NCBI GenBank assembly: GCA_903933015.1
Contig: CAIZIQ010000335.1
Span: forward strand, 1 to 36,660
Reading direction: 5' to 3'
Source: an uncultured Spartobacteria bacterium
GTDB taxonomy: Bacteria > Verrucomicrobiota > Verrucomicrobiia > Chthoniobacterales > UBA6821
Length of the DNA stretch: 36,660 nt
Below are positions 8,722-16,390 of the stretch, one piece after another. The position numbers were made by a program, and so were the translations under genes. How positions within the stretch are numbered: the first letter of the stretch is position 1; every line of letters starts with the position of its first letter. A model generated the notes under the pieces. It saw nothing but the letters and a program-made list of their open reading frames with translations, searched no databases and was not told the DNA's origin.

Positions 8722-9120
8722 ATGAGTGCCCTGACTGATCCCATCGCCGATCTGCTCACCCGAGTCCGCAACGCTGTCAGCGTGCAGAAGGATGAGTTCT
8801 TCGTTCCTTATTCCAAGATCAAGAGCGACATCGTCGCCATCCTCAAGCGCGAGGGTTACATCGAGGAGTATGAACTTGATAACAAGGAGAGCCATCCCCG
8901 CATCAAGATTCGCCCCCGCTATGTCGGCAAGACCCCAGCAATCGCGGGACTCCGTCGCATTAGCCGCCCCGGTCTTCGCCGCTATGTTGGCAGTGAGGAA
9001 ATTCCACGCGTGCTCGGTGGCCTCGGCATCTCAATCCTTTCCACCTCACGCGGAGTCCTCTCCGGTCATGAGGCTCGCAAACAGAAAGTCGGCGGCGAAC
9101 TCCTCGCTTACATCTGGTAA
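8722..9120 (+). CDS. rpsH: 30S ribosomal protein S8
   Basis: S8 is a core 16S rRNA-binding protein and, in E. coli, the repressor of the spc operon. The 132-residue product starts MSALTDPIADLLTRVRNAVS and includes FFVPYSKIKSDIVAILKREG, the middle LRRISRPGLRRYVGSEEIP and the C-terminal signature LGISILSTSRGVLSGHEARK with GELLAYIW. The length is normal. It directly follows rplE, in the slot that rpsN would otherwise occupy. Confidence 0.98.
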   Translation: MSALTDPIADLLTRVRNAVSVQKDEFFVPYSKIKSDIVAILKREGYIEEYELDNKESHPRIKIRPRYVGKTPAIAGLRRISRPGLRRYVGSEEIPRVLGGLGISILSTSRGVLSGHEARKQKVGGELLAYIW

Positions 9121-9134
9121 CCATCCTACCTGCC

Positions 9135-9671
9135 ATGTCCCGTATCGGTAAAACACCCATCTCACTCCCCGACAAGGTCAAGGTCGCCGTCACCGGCAAC
9201 CAAGTCATTATCGAGGGTCCCAAGGGCAAGCTTAATTGGGAGCTTCCCAAGGGCATCACCCTCTCTGTCGAGGGCACTACGGCCAACGTGGTCCGTGCCA
9301 ATGACGACCGCGAGGTTCGTGCACTCCATGGCCTCTCCCGTGCCTTGATCAACAACATGGTTACCGGCGTGAGCGCAGGTTTCCGCAAGGACCTTGAGAT
9401 TCAGGGCGTCGGATTCCGTGCCGCCGTGAAGGGTGATAAGCTTGATCTTTCCATCGGCTACTCCCATCCGGTACTCTTCCCGATTCCTGCGGAAATCAAG
9501 GTTGCCGTCACTGATAATACCAAGATCTCCATCGAAGGCATCGATAAGCATCTCGTTGGCCAAGTGGCCGCCGATATCCGTGCCTACTATCCGCCCGAGC
9601 CATACAAGGGCAAGGGGATCCGCTATGCCAATGAGCAGGTCCGCCGCAAAGAGGGCAAAACAGTCCAGTAA
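9135..9671 (+). CDS. rplF: 50S ribosomal protein L6
   Basis: L6 sits near the factor-binding site at the base of the L7/L12 stalk. The 178 residues begin MSRIGKTPISLPDKVKVAV and show both repeated alpha/beta domains: GPKGKLNWELPKGITLSVEG, LHGLSRALINNMVTGVSAGF, EIQGVGFRAAVKGDKLDLSI, then DKHLVGQVAADIRAYYPPEP and the closing signature PYKGKGIRYANEQVRRKEGK. The length is typical. CTGCC precedes the ATG with no Shine-Dalgarno. Confidence 0.98.
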   Translation: MSRIGKTPISLPDKVKVAVTGNQVIIEGPKGKLNWELPKGITLSVEGTTANVVRANDDREVRALHGLSRALINNMVTGVSAGFRKDLEIQGVGFRAAVKGDKLDLSIGYSHPVLFPIPAEIKVAVTDNTKISIEGIDKHLVGQVAADIRAYYPPEPYKGKGIRYANEQVRRKEGKTVQ

Positions 9672-9695
9672 TCCCAGTAATCCAAGGCTCCGCAT

Positions 9696-10052
9696 ATGTC
9701 CGCCACAAATTCACGCAAACTCCGGCATGTCCGTCTTCGCAAGAAGGTTGCCGGCACCGCCGAGCGTCCCCGCCTCACGGTTCACTTCTCCGGACAGCAC
9801 ATCACCGCCCAGGTCATCGATGATCTTGCCGGTGCCACGCTGGCCAGCGTCAATACGACCGAGGAATCCTTCAAGAAAGACTCCTCCGCCCGCGCCAATG
9901 TCGCCACGGCAATCAAGGTCGGAAAACTCATCGCCGAGCGCGGACTCGCCAAGAAGATCGACAAAGTCGTCTTTGACCGCGGCGGTTTCATGTACCACGG
10001 CAAGGTGAAGGCACTCGCTGACGCAGCCCGTGAGGGAGGACTCCAGTTCTAA
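9696..10052 (+). CDS. rplR: 50S ribosomal protein L18
   Basis: L18 binds 5S rRNA and delivers it to the central protuberance with L5. The 118-residue product has a short basic N-terminus ([20 protein letters not shown]), the strand [20 protein letters not shown], the helix [20 protein letters not shown] and the conserved end [20 protein letters not shown] followed by AREGGLQF. The length is normal. It lies 24 bases after rplF and 8 before rpsE. Confidence 0.97.
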   Translation: MSATNSRKLRHVRLRKKVAGTAERPRLTVHFSGQHITAQVIDDLAGATLASVNTTEESFKKDSSARANVATAIKVGKLIAERGLAKKIDKVVFDRGGFMYHGKVKALADAAREGGLQF

Positions 10053-10060
10053 TCATTTCT

Positions 10061-10615
10061 ATGGACGATAAACGCCCCAAACGCGGACCACGCCGGGAAA
10101 AACCCGTCGACGACACTCCCAAGGACACGATCGAAAAGGTCGTTTTCATTAACCGATGCGCCAAGGTCGTCAAGGGCGGCCGTCGCTTCAGCTTCAGTGC
10201 TCTTATTGTCACCGGTGACATGAAGGGGCGCGTCGGTATCGGTTTCGGCAAGGCCAACGAGGTCAGCGAGGCCATCCGTAAGGGATCCGAAGCCGCCCGC
10301 AAGGCCATGGTCCCAGTATCCATTTCTGGAACCACGATTCCCCATGAAACTTTCGGTGAGTTCGGCGGAGGACGTGTCCTTCTCCGTCCTGCATCCCCCG
10401 GTACCGGTGTTATCGCCGGTGGAGGCGTTCGTGCCGTCCTCGAGGCCGTTGGCGTTCGTGATGTTCTCGCCAAGTCGCTTGGATCCAACAACCATTCCAA
10501 TGTGGTCAAGGCAACCCTCTCGGCCCTTACCAGCCTTCGTCCCCGTGACGAGATCATGAAACTGCGAGGCAAGAAAGTGCACGCTCCCGAGGCACCCGCC
10601 CCCGTTGCCGCTTAG
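10061..10615 (+). CDS. rpsE: 30S ribosomal protein S5
   Basis: S5 takes part in decoding accuracy and mRNA helicase activity at the entry channel. The 184-residue product has an N-terminal basic/acidic stretch ([18 protein letters not shown]), then the double-stranded-RNA-binding fold [20 protein letters not shown] and [20 protein letters not shown], and the C-terminal domain with [20 protein letters not shown] and [19 protein letters not shown]. It ends in [10 protein letters not shown], a Pro/Ala tail. rpmD (L30), the usual next gene, is missing: rplO starts 23 bases later. Confidence 0.98.
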   Translation: MDDKRPKRGPRREKPVDDTPKDTIEKVVFINRCAKVVKGGRRFSFSALIVTGDMKGRVGIGFGKANEVSEAIRKGSEAARKAMVPVSISGTTIPHETFGEFGGGRVLLRPASPGTGVIAGGGVRAVLEAVGVRDVLAKSLGSNNHSNVVKATLSALTSLRPRDEIMKLRGKKVHAPEAPAPVAA

Positions 10616-10638
10616 GACAAGTCTAAAATCGATTTACA

Positions 10639-11163
10639 ATGACCACCATGCGACTTCACAATCTCACTCCGCGTCCCGGTGCCAAGCACCGCCGCAAGCG
10701 TCTCGGTATCGGTGAAAGCAGCGGCCATGGAAAAACTTCCGGCCGTGGCCACAAGGGGCAGAAAGCCCGTTCCGGAGGCAGCGTACGTCTCGGATTCGAG
10801 GGTGGACAGATGCCCATCATTCGACGACTTCCCAAACGCGGATTCAACAATGCCGACTTTAAGCCTGTCTATGCCGTGATCAACCTCGACACCCTTGAGG
10901 AGCGCTTTCCTGCGGGTGCCAAGATTGACGAGGCAGCTCTCCGCTCCCTCCGTCTGGTTCATGGCCGCAACGACGGCATTAAGCTTCTCGCTCGCGGAGA
11001 GGTTACCAAGTCCTTCAATGTCGAGGTGGACAAGACCAGTGCAGCGGCCAAGGAGAAGCTTGAGAAGGCAGGGGGATCCCTGGTTCTTCGTGAGCGTCAG
11101 ACCAAGATTGCTGGCAGGGCGATACTCAAGGCCGCCCCGCGTAAAGCAGTTAAGGCTGCCTAA
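10639..11163 (+). CDS. rplO: 50S ribosomal protein L15
   Basis: L15 is a late-assembling protein with a long basic N-terminal extension threading through 23S rRNA. The product of 174 residues from 10639 reads MTTMRLHNLTPRPGAKHRRK; the internal ATG at 10648 gives the usual MRLHNLTP start and has the CC-before-ATG context common here, so either is possible. The signature GIGESSGHGKTSGRGHKGQK is followed by GFEGGQMPIIRRLPKRGFNN. Past residue about 150 it ends in a basic/Ala tail (ILKAAPRKAVKAA). The secY gene follows after 60 bases containing only small weak stem-loops. Confidence 0.97.
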   Translation: MTTMRLHNLTPRPGAKHRRKRLGIGESSGHGKTSGRGHKGQKARSGGSVRLGFEGGQMPIIRRLPKRGFNNADFKPVYAVINLDTLEERFPAGAKIDEAALRSLRLVHGRNDGIKLLARGEVTKSFNVEVDKTSAAAKEKLEKAGGSLVLRERQTKIAGRAILKAAPRKAVKAA

Positions 11164-11223
11164 TTTCAAGGGTAGCCCTCGTTACCGTTCAAGTAACAGA
11201 GAAGGCCGCTTACGAAACACCGC

Positions 11224-12726
11224 ATGATCTCGGCATTCGCCAATATCTTCAAGATTCCCGAGTTAAGGCAACGCGTCCTTTTCACCCTCGGGATGATTGT
11301 TATCATGCGTGTCGGCGCCGCGATAACAACGCCTGGGGTCAATGCCCAGGTGCTGCGTGAGTGGTTCACCAATGTTGCCGACCATAGTGCCGGCGGCGGT
11401 GCAGCAGCGCTCTTCAATCTTTTTTCGGGGGGCGCACTCGGCAACTGTGCAATCTTCTCCTTGGGTATCATGCCCTATATCAGTGCTTCGATCATGCTTC
11501 AGCTTCTCGGGGCCGTGATTCCGAAGCTTGGCCGCCTAGCTCGCGAGGACGGAGGTCGTCAGAAGATCGCCCAGTACACCCGCTATACGACGATTGCCCT
11601 TTGTATTTTTCAGGGATGGCTCCTCGCCCTTTCCTTCGAGAGCCCGCAGTCCAATCCTTTTCTTCCCGGAATCTCGGATACGATTGCCCGCCTTGGTATC
11701 CCTCTCGTCTCCGATCCTGGCATCGCCTTTCGACTTCTGACCGTGCTGATCATGACTGCGGGAACTTTGTTCTTGATGTGGATCGGCGATCAGATTACCG
11801 AACGCGGTGTTGGCAACGGCATCTCCGTTATCATCACGATTGGCATTTTGGCTCAACTTCCTGCCGGTCTTGTCCAGGCATGGCGCACCTTCGTTCCGAG
11901 TGGAGGGGAGGCAACCACTGTCAGCCCTGTCGTGCTTGTCATTCTCTGTGCATTTCTCTTTTTGGTGATTGCATCTGTTATTGCTGTGACTCAGGCAACC
12001 CGCCGCATTAGCGTCCAATATGCTAAGCGCGTTGTCGGTCGCAAGGTCTACGGTGGTCAGACCCAATACATGCCTCTGAAGGTCAACTATGCGGGCGTCA
12101 TGCCGATCATTTTTGCCCAAGCCATCCTACTCTTCCCCTCGACAATCCTAAACATGGCCTTCGGTCACAAGGGATGGGCTATTGAGTTGGCTAACCTTCT
12201 GACGAATGGCTGGTTGCACTATCTCCTCTATGCGCTGCTCATTTTCAGCTTCAGCTATTTCTGGGTGGCTACCCAGTTCCAGCCTGCGCAGATCGCCGAT
12301 GACCTGAAGAAGTACGGGGGATTCATCCCCGGAGTTCGTCCTGGCAAGCCAACGGCTGATTTTCTCGACTACACCATGGGTCGGCTTACATTTGCAGGAG
12401 CCATTTTCCTCGTCATTATCGCAATCCTGCCGCAGCTCCTCAGTCGTGCGCTTCAGGTTCCATACATGGCGGCCCAGTTCTTCGGGGGCACGGGGCTCCT
12501 TATCATCGTCGGCGTGACCCTCGATACCATGCGCCAGGTGGAGACTTTTCTGTTGCAGCGCCATTACGATGGATTCCTCCGCAAGGGGAAGATCCGCGGC
12601 CGCAATGCCTCGCGCCCCTCGGTGGGTGGTTCCACGGTCAGTGACACATCTCTCGTCTGGCTCTATGCCGGCGTGGGACTGCTTGTCATCTCCGGGGTCA
12701 CCATCTACCTGACCACTCATCGCTGA
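11224..12726 (+). CDS. secY: Protein translocase channel subunit SecY, with extra C-terminal membrane segment
   Basis: SecY forms the membrane channel through which SecA pushes unfolded proteins. At 500 residues it exceeds the roughly 430-450 usual. The family core is intact: LGIMPYISASIMLQLLGAVI (helix 2 region), DQITERGVGNGISVIITIGI, QYAKRVVGRKVYGGQTQYMP (cytosolic loop), ADDLKKYGGFIPGVRPGKPT and QVETFLLQRHYDGFLRKGKI, where typical SecY proteins end after helix 10. Here residues 461-476 form a polar linker (NASRPSVGGSTVSDTS) and residues 477-497 (LVWLYAGVGLLVISGVTIYL) make a convincing eleventh membrane helix. adk starts 11 bases downstream. Confidence 0.97.
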   Translation: MISAFANIFKIPELRQRVLFTLGMIVIMRVGAAITTPGVNAQVLREWFTNVADHSAGGGAAALFNLFSGGALGNCAIFSLGIMPYISASIMLQLLGAVIPKLGRLAREDGGRQKIAQYTRYTTIALCIFQGWLLALSFESPQSNPFLPGISDTIARLGIPLVSDPGIAFRLLTVLIMTAGTLFLMWIGDQITERGVGNGISVIITIGILAQLPAGLVQAWRTFVPSGGEATTVSPVVLVILCAFLFLVIASVIAVTQATRRISVQYAKRVVGRKVYGGQTQYMPLKVNYAGVMPIIFAQAILLFPSTILNMAFGHKGWAIELANLLTNGWLHYLLYALLIFSFSYFWVATQFQPAQIADDLKKYGGFIPGVRPGKPTADFLDYTMGRLTFAGAIFLVIIAILPQLLSRALQVPYMAAQFFGGTGLLIIVGVTLDTMRQVETFLLQRHYDGFLRKGKIRGRNASRPSVGGSTVSDTSLVWLYAGVGLLVISGVTIYLTTHR

Positions 12727-12737
12727 GCCTCGTCTCC

Positions 12738-13400
12738 GTGAATCCGTTGAAACAGCGGATTGTCCTGCTGGGACCTCCTGCCTCAGGGAAGGGAACCCAA
12801 GCCGACCGCCTTGCTCAGGAATTTGTGACTCCCCATGTCTCCACGGGTGCCCTGCTGCGCTCCGAGTGTGAGAGGGGGACACCCCTTGGCCGTGAGGCCG
12901 ACGCCTGGACCTGCAAGGGACTGTTGGTTCCCGATGAACTTGCTGTCCGTATTGTGGCGACCTGGATGCAGGAAAACGGTCCCCGCTTTCTCTTCGACGG
13001 ATTTCCCAGGACTGTTGAGCAGGCCAAGCATCTTGATACTGCCCTTGCTGCTATCGAGGCCCCCTTGGATCTCGTGATCCTCCTTCAGATTTCCGACGAG
13101 GCAATTCGTCAGCGCATCCTGAACCGTCTCTCTTGCTTGAAATGCGGTGCGACCTTTAGCACCTCATTGCATGGTATCGCCGAAGGGCAAGCATGCTCGC
13201 GCTGCGGCGCCCCCTTGGTTCGTCGCAAGGATGACTCAGCCGAGGCCTTGGAGCAGCGCCTGAAAGTCTACCGTGAACTCACGCTGCCGGTCGTTGCCTA
13301 CTACGAGCGTACCTCTCCTGCGATCCTTCACCGGATCGACGCGGGCATGGGGAGTGATGCAATCTTTGCCCAACTTTCCACACTGCTCACCACACTCTGA
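12738..13400 (+). CDS. adk: Adenylate kinase, zinc-finger LID type
   Basis: This kinase interconverts ATP, AMP and ADP in the cytoplasm. The 220-residue product uses a GTG start 11 bases after secY. It has the P-loop GPPASGKGT (12-20), the AMP-binding STGALLRSE (35-43) and DGFPRT (87-92) motifs, and a long LID domain from about 130 to 165. The LID carries four cysteines as CLKC (133-136) and CSRC (153-156), 16 residues apart, the spacing of zinc-binding LIDs, in contrast to the Cys-free LID of E. coli. The secY-adk-map order is classical for the spc cluster. Confidence 0.96.
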   Translation: MNPLKQRIVLLGPPASGKGTQADRLAQEFVTPHVSTGALLRSECERGTPLGREADAWTCKGLLVPDELAVRIVATWMQENGPRFLFDGFPRTVEQAKHLDTALAAIEAPLDLVILLQISDEAIRQRILNRLSCLKCGATFSTSLHGIAEGQACSRCGAPLVRRKDDSAEALEQRLKVYRELTLPVVAYYERTSPAILHRIDAGMGSDAIFAQLSTLLTTL

Positions 13401-13425
13401 GTATTCCAAAGGTTTTTTAGCCTTT

Positions 13426-13453
13426 CACTTTCCACTTTTCACCATTCACTTTA
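13426..13453 (+). repeat. Four tandem 7-base units directly before map
   Basis: The 28 bases consist of CACTTTC, CACTTTT, CACCATT and CACTTTA in perfect 7-base register, ending three bases (CCC) before the map ATG. The unit equals the one found, on the other strand, before serS at 31633. There is no Shine-Dalgarno between the array and the start codon. Whether it works at the DNA or the RNA level cannot be read from the sequence. Confidence 0.8.
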
Positions 13454-13456
13454 CCC

Positions 13457-14218
13457 ATGTCCATTCCCATCAAAACACCTGCCGAGATCGAAAAGATGCG
13501 TGCTGCGGGACGTGCCGCAGCGATTGTGCTGGACAGGCTTGCGAAGCTTGTGGAACCGGGTATCACAACCGGTGAGATCGACCGCAGTGCGGCCGAATAC
13601 ATGGCTGAACTTGGATGCAAGAGCGCCTTCCTGGGATATCGTAAATTTCCGGGTCAGACCTGCATCTCCGTGAATGAGCAAGTCGTTCACGGCATCGGCG
13701 GGGAGCGGCGCCTTGCCTACGGTGACATCGTCAAGATCGACACCGGCGTTGTCCTTGACGGATGGATCGGAGACACCGCAACCACCGTCTGCTGCGGCGC
13801 CGTGGATCCGGAAACAGAACGCCTTTGCACCGCTACTAAGCGCATTCTCGAAGGGGCGATCCCGTTTGCCGAGGCGGGACGAAGGCTTGGAGATCTTTCC
13901 AACTACATCGAGACTGAGGCCCTCCGGCAGGGGCTTGGGGTGGTGCGTGAGTTTGTGGGACATGGAGTCGGACGAAAGCTTCACGAAGAACCGCAGATCC
14001 CCAACTATGGACGCAAGGGTTCGGGCCCGAAGTTGAAGGCCGGTATGACGTTGGCTATTGAGCCCATGATCAACCTCGGTGTCGAAGGGGTCCGGATTCT
14101 CGAGGATGGGTGGACTGTGGTGACCCTGGATGGGAAGCCCTCGGCCCATTTCGAACACACCATTTTGGTCACAGAAAATGAACCGGAAGTGTTGACATGC
14201 CTGCCTCCGATAGCTTAA
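13457..14218 (+). CDS. map: Methionine aminopeptidase, type I
   Basis: It removes the initiator methionine from nascent proteins. The 253-residue product has the type I length. All metal and catalytic residues of the pita-bread fold are present: H78 (VVHGIG), D95 (KIDTG), D106 (GWIGDTATT), H169 (FVGHGVGRKLHEEPQIPN), E202 (LAIEPMIN) and E233 (AHFEHTILV). It lacks the N-terminal SEC-C zinc extension found in some type I forms. A 56-base gap with a heptad repeat array separates it from adk, so it may have its own control. The last 22 bases overlap infA. Confidence 0.97.
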   Translation: MSIPIKTPAEIEKMRAAGRAAAIVLDRLAKLVEPGITTGEIDRSAAEYMAELGCKSAFLGYRKFPGQTCISVNEQVVHGIGGERRLAYGDIVKIDTGVVLDGWIGDTATTVCCGAVDPETERLCTATKRILEGAIPFAEAGRRLGDLSNYIETEALRQGLGVVREFVGHGVGRKLHEEPQIPNYGRKGSGPKLKAGMTLAIEPMINLGVEGVRILEDGWTVVTLDGKPSAHFEHTILVTENEPEVLTCLPPIA

Positions 14219-14439
14219 AACACCAGGCCCTAGTCGTAGAGAGACTGTCCAGGGCGCGCTTCCGAGTGGAGCTTGCCGGGGGCAGAAGAATGTTGGCTAC
14301 GGTGTCTGGTTTGTTGCGTCTGAGGTTCACTCGCATCGCTCCGGGACACCACGTGGTTATCAGCATTTCCCCCTACGATCTCAATCAAGGAACAATCATC
14401 CAGCGACTCCCGCAGTCACCATCCAGCCCTAGCCAATAA
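14197..14439 (+). CDS. infA: Translation initiation factor IF-1, divergent
   Basis: IF-1 occupies the ribosomal A site during initiation. The 80-residue product aligns without gaps to the 72-residue E. coli protein from memory: [19 protein letters not shown] and [17 protein letters not shown] are the two most telling stretches of the OB fold. It is unusually diverged: where E. coli has GKMRKNYIR it has GLLRLRFTR, the GD of TGDKV is GH, and the Arg after SKG is Thr. A short Pro/Ser tail follows. It begins inside map (22-base overlap), so translation is probably coupled. A second, more typical infA elsewhere in the genome is possible; the position before rpmJ supports the assignment. Confidence 0.85.
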   Translation: MPASDSLKHQALVVERLSRARFRVELAGGRRMLATVSGLLRLRFTRIAPGHHVVISISPYDLNQGTIIQRLPQSPSSPSQ

Positions 14440-14479
14440 CAAGACATTCCTCGACGCCAACACGTCGCTGATTTCACGC

Positions 14480-14593
14480 ATGAAAGTCCGAGCTTCCGTC
14501 AAACGCCTTTGCGAAACCTGCAAGATCGTCCGCCGCAACAACGTGGTCCGAGTCGTCTGCAAAAATCCCCGTCACAAGCAGCGCCAGGGCTGA
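14480..14593 (+). CDS. rpmJ: 50S ribosomal protein L36, zinc-binding form
   Basis: L36 is the smallest ribosomal protein, stabilising rRNA near the L7/L12 stalk base. The 37-residue product, [20 protein letters not shown] and on to PRHKQRQG, has the full zinc ligand set C11, C14, C27 and H32 with standard spacing, so this is the zinc-containing paralogue type. It lies 40 bases after infA and 59 before rpsM, the normal infA-rpmJ-rpsM order. The upstream TTCACGC has no Shine-Dalgarno. Confidence 0.95.
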   Translation: MKVRASVKRLCETCKIVRRNNVVRVVCKNPRHKQRQG

Positions 14594-14652
14594 CACTAGA
14601 CGTTTAGACATCACTAATTCCCAGGCACCCACCACACCAAGCACCCACGATC

Positions 14653-15030
14653 ATGCCACGACTCCTCGGCGTAGAAATCCCCGGCGACAAGCGCATCGAA
14701 GCCTCGCTCGTTTACATTTACGGCATTGGCCCGAAGACCTCCAAGCGCGTCCTCGAACAGGCCAACATCAATCCCGACATCCGTGCCAAGGAACTCTCGC
14801 CCGAGCAGATCGGTTCCATCATCACCGCCATCACCGCCCAGAAAGTCGTGATCGAAGGTGACCTCCGTCGCGAACTTCAGGGAAATCTCAAGCGCCTCCA
14901 GGCGATCAACTGCTATCGTGGCCTCCGCCACCGTCGCGGACTTCCCGTCCGCGGACAGCGCACCCAGACCAACGCCCGCACCCGCAAGGGACCCCGTAAG
15001 ACCGTTGGCGTCGTCCGTGCCAAGGAATAA
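14653..15030 (+). CDS. rpsM: 30S ribosomal protein S13
   Basis: S13 lies in the subunit head and contacts P-site tRNA and L5. The 125 residues start [20 protein letters not shown] and include the helix-hairpin-helix [20 protein letters not shown], then [20 protein letters not shown] and the C-terminal signature [20 protein letters not shown] followed by [10 protein letters not shown]. Length and motifs are standard. It opens the alpha segment, in the usual order with rpsK and rpsD. Confidence 0.98.
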   Translation: MPRLLGVEIPGDKRIEASLVYIYGIGPKTSKRVLEQANINPDIRAKELSPEQIGSIITAITAQKVVIEGDLRRELQGNLKRLQAINCYRGLRHRRGLPVRGQRTQTNARTRKGPRKTVGVVRAKE

Positions 15031-15065
15031 CCGTCACCGATCCGAGCTAACAGCACCGACCATTC

Positions 15066-15650
15066 ATGTCTGAAGAAACGCCCGTCACCCCTGAGTCCCC
15101 CGAGGTTCCCGCCGCAGCTCCTGCTGCAGCTCCCGAGGCCGCAGCCCCTGCAGTAAAAGCTGAAAAAGCCAAAGAGCCTAAGGCCAAGAAGAGCAGCAAG
15201 GAAAAGAAAGCAGAGGAGGCCGCCACTCCCGCCGCTCCCGTCAGCTTTAACCTCGATGACCCCATCGAGCCGCCCAAAATCGTCAAGGCTAAGGGCAGCA
15301 AGAACATCACTCAGGGGATCGCTCACGTTCAGGCCACCTTTAACAACACCATCGTCAGCGTCACCGACCTGCGCGGTGCTGTTCTCGGCTGGTCCAGCGC
15401 CGGCAAGATGGGCTTCAAGGGCTCCCGCAAGAGCACTGCCTACGCTGCTCAGATGGTCGCTCAAGATGCCTGCCGTCAGGCCATGGGACATGGTCTTAAG
15501 GAAGTCGAAGTTCGCGTCAAGGGCCCCGGTTCGGGTCGCGAATCAGCCGTCCGCGCCATGCAGGCGATTGGACTTGAGATCTCCGTCATCCAGGATGTCA
15601 CCCCCGTTCCCCATAACGGTTGCCGTCCTCCGAAACAGCGCCGCGTCTGA
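15066..15650 (+). CDS. rpsK: 30S ribosomal protein S11 with long N-terminal extension
   Basis: S11 is a platform protein of the small subunit. The product has 194 residues against about 125-130 usual. The family core begins near residue 73: [60 protein letters not shown] and [17 protein letters not shown]. The preceding 70 or so residues are low complexity, first Glu/Pro/Ala ([17 protein letters not shown]), then Lys-rich ([20 protein letters not shown]). No in-frame Met nearer the core was seen, so the extension appears to be translated. Confidence 0.96.
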   Translation: MSEETPVTPESPEVPAAAPAAAPEAAAPAVKAEKAKEPKAKKSSKEKKAEEAATPAAPVSFNLDDPIEPPKIVKAKGSKNITQGIAHVQATFNNTIVSVTDLRGAVLGWSSAGKMGFKGSRKSTAYAAQMVAQDACRQAMGHGLKEVEVRVKGPGSGRESAVRAMQAIGLEISVIQDVTPVPHNGCRPPKQRRV

Positions 15651-15687
15651 TTCAGGATTCAATCTTCCACCCTTAATTTTTTTTACA

Positions 15688-16299
15688 ATGGCCCGTTACA
15701 CAGGACCCAAAACCAAAGTCAGCCGCCGCTACGGCGTCCTTCTCGCCGGATCCGCCCGCGCTTTCGAGCACAAGGCATATCCTCCCGGCATGCACGGCCC
15801 CAAAGGCTCCCGCCGCAAGATTTCCGAGTACGGCACCGCCCTTGCAGAGAAACAGAAGCTTCGCTTCCAGTACGGCGTGCTTGAGCGCCAGTTCCGTCGC
15901 TACTTCGAGACCGCACTCAAAACTCGTGGCGTCACCGGACTCATCCTGCTTCAGCTTCTTGAGACCCGCCTTGATAACGTCGTTTACCGTATGGGCTTTG
16001 CCAAGACTCGTTCAGCTGCCCGCCAGATGGTCTCCCACGGTCACATCAATCTGAACGGCCGCAAGACAGACATCTCCTCCGCGACACTCAAGGTTGGCGA
16101 TATCGTCTCCGTCCGTACCAAGGATGGTTCCAAGCGTCTCGCTCTGCGCGGACTTGACCAGACCCAGATTGTTGAGGCTCCGGATTGGCTTCTCGTTGAT
16201 AAAGAAGCCCTCAGCGGCAAGGTTGTTCGTGTTCCGACCCGTGAGGAGATCAACCCCGTCGTTAATGAACAGTTGGTTGTGGAGTTGTATTCTCGCTAA
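15688..16299 (+). CDS. rpsD: 30S ribosomal protein S4, zinc-free form
   Basis: S4 nucleates small-subunit assembly and can regulate the alpha operon. The start at 15688 gives 203 residues beginning MARYTGPKTKVSRRYGVLLA; the frame is open upstream but overlaps rpsK. The N-terminal region has no Cys cluster, so it is the C- (zinc-independent) type. The core has RFQYGVLERQFRRYFETAL, LLQLLETRLDNVVYRMGFAK and the S4 RNA-binding domain TRSAARQMVSHGHINLNGRK. A strong terminator follows 17 bases after the stop; rpoA and rplQ are not present downstream. Confidence 0.98.
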   Translation: MARYTGPKTKVSRRYGVLLAGSARAFEHKAYPPGMHGPKGSRRKISEYGTALAEKQKLRFQYGVLERQFRRYFETALKTRGVTGLILLQLLETRLDNVVYRMGFAKTRSAARQMVSHGHINLNGRKTDISSATLKVGDIVSVRTKDGSKRLALRGLDQTQIVEAPDWLLVDKEALSGKVVRVPTREEINPVVNEQLVVELYSR

Positions 16300-16315
16300 A
16301 TAGATTTCCCTTCAA

Positions 16316-16353
16316 AAGAAAGCCGCCCGGAGCGATCCGTGGCGGCTTTTTTA
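16316..16353. terminator. Intrinsic terminator, probably bidirectional
   Basis: Arms AGCCGCC (16321-16327) and GGCGGCT (16341-16347) pair perfectly, and an inner CGG/CCG pair extends the stem. A run of six T (16347-16352) follows on the + strand, and the A-rich AAAAGAA before the stem gives a T-rich tail on the - strand. It lies between the convergent rpsD and EVE genes and should end both transcripts. Confidence 0.9.
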
Positions 16354-16390
16354 TTGCCGGGTTTCTAGAATAAAAAATCGGGCACACCAC

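Noticed and set aside
11164-11223. Terminator or regulatory hairpins between rplO and secY
   Set aside because: Only 4-5 base stems (AGGG/CCCT, GTTAC/GTAAC) occur and no T-run follows; too weak to call.
12148-12882. 244-codon open frame on the - strand
   Set aside because: It is antisense to secY and adk and spans the gap between them; no protein motif is visible.
14452-14467. CGACG/CGTCG stem-loop between infA and rpmJ
   Set aside because: A 5-base stem is expected by chance in GC-rich DNA and has no T-run.
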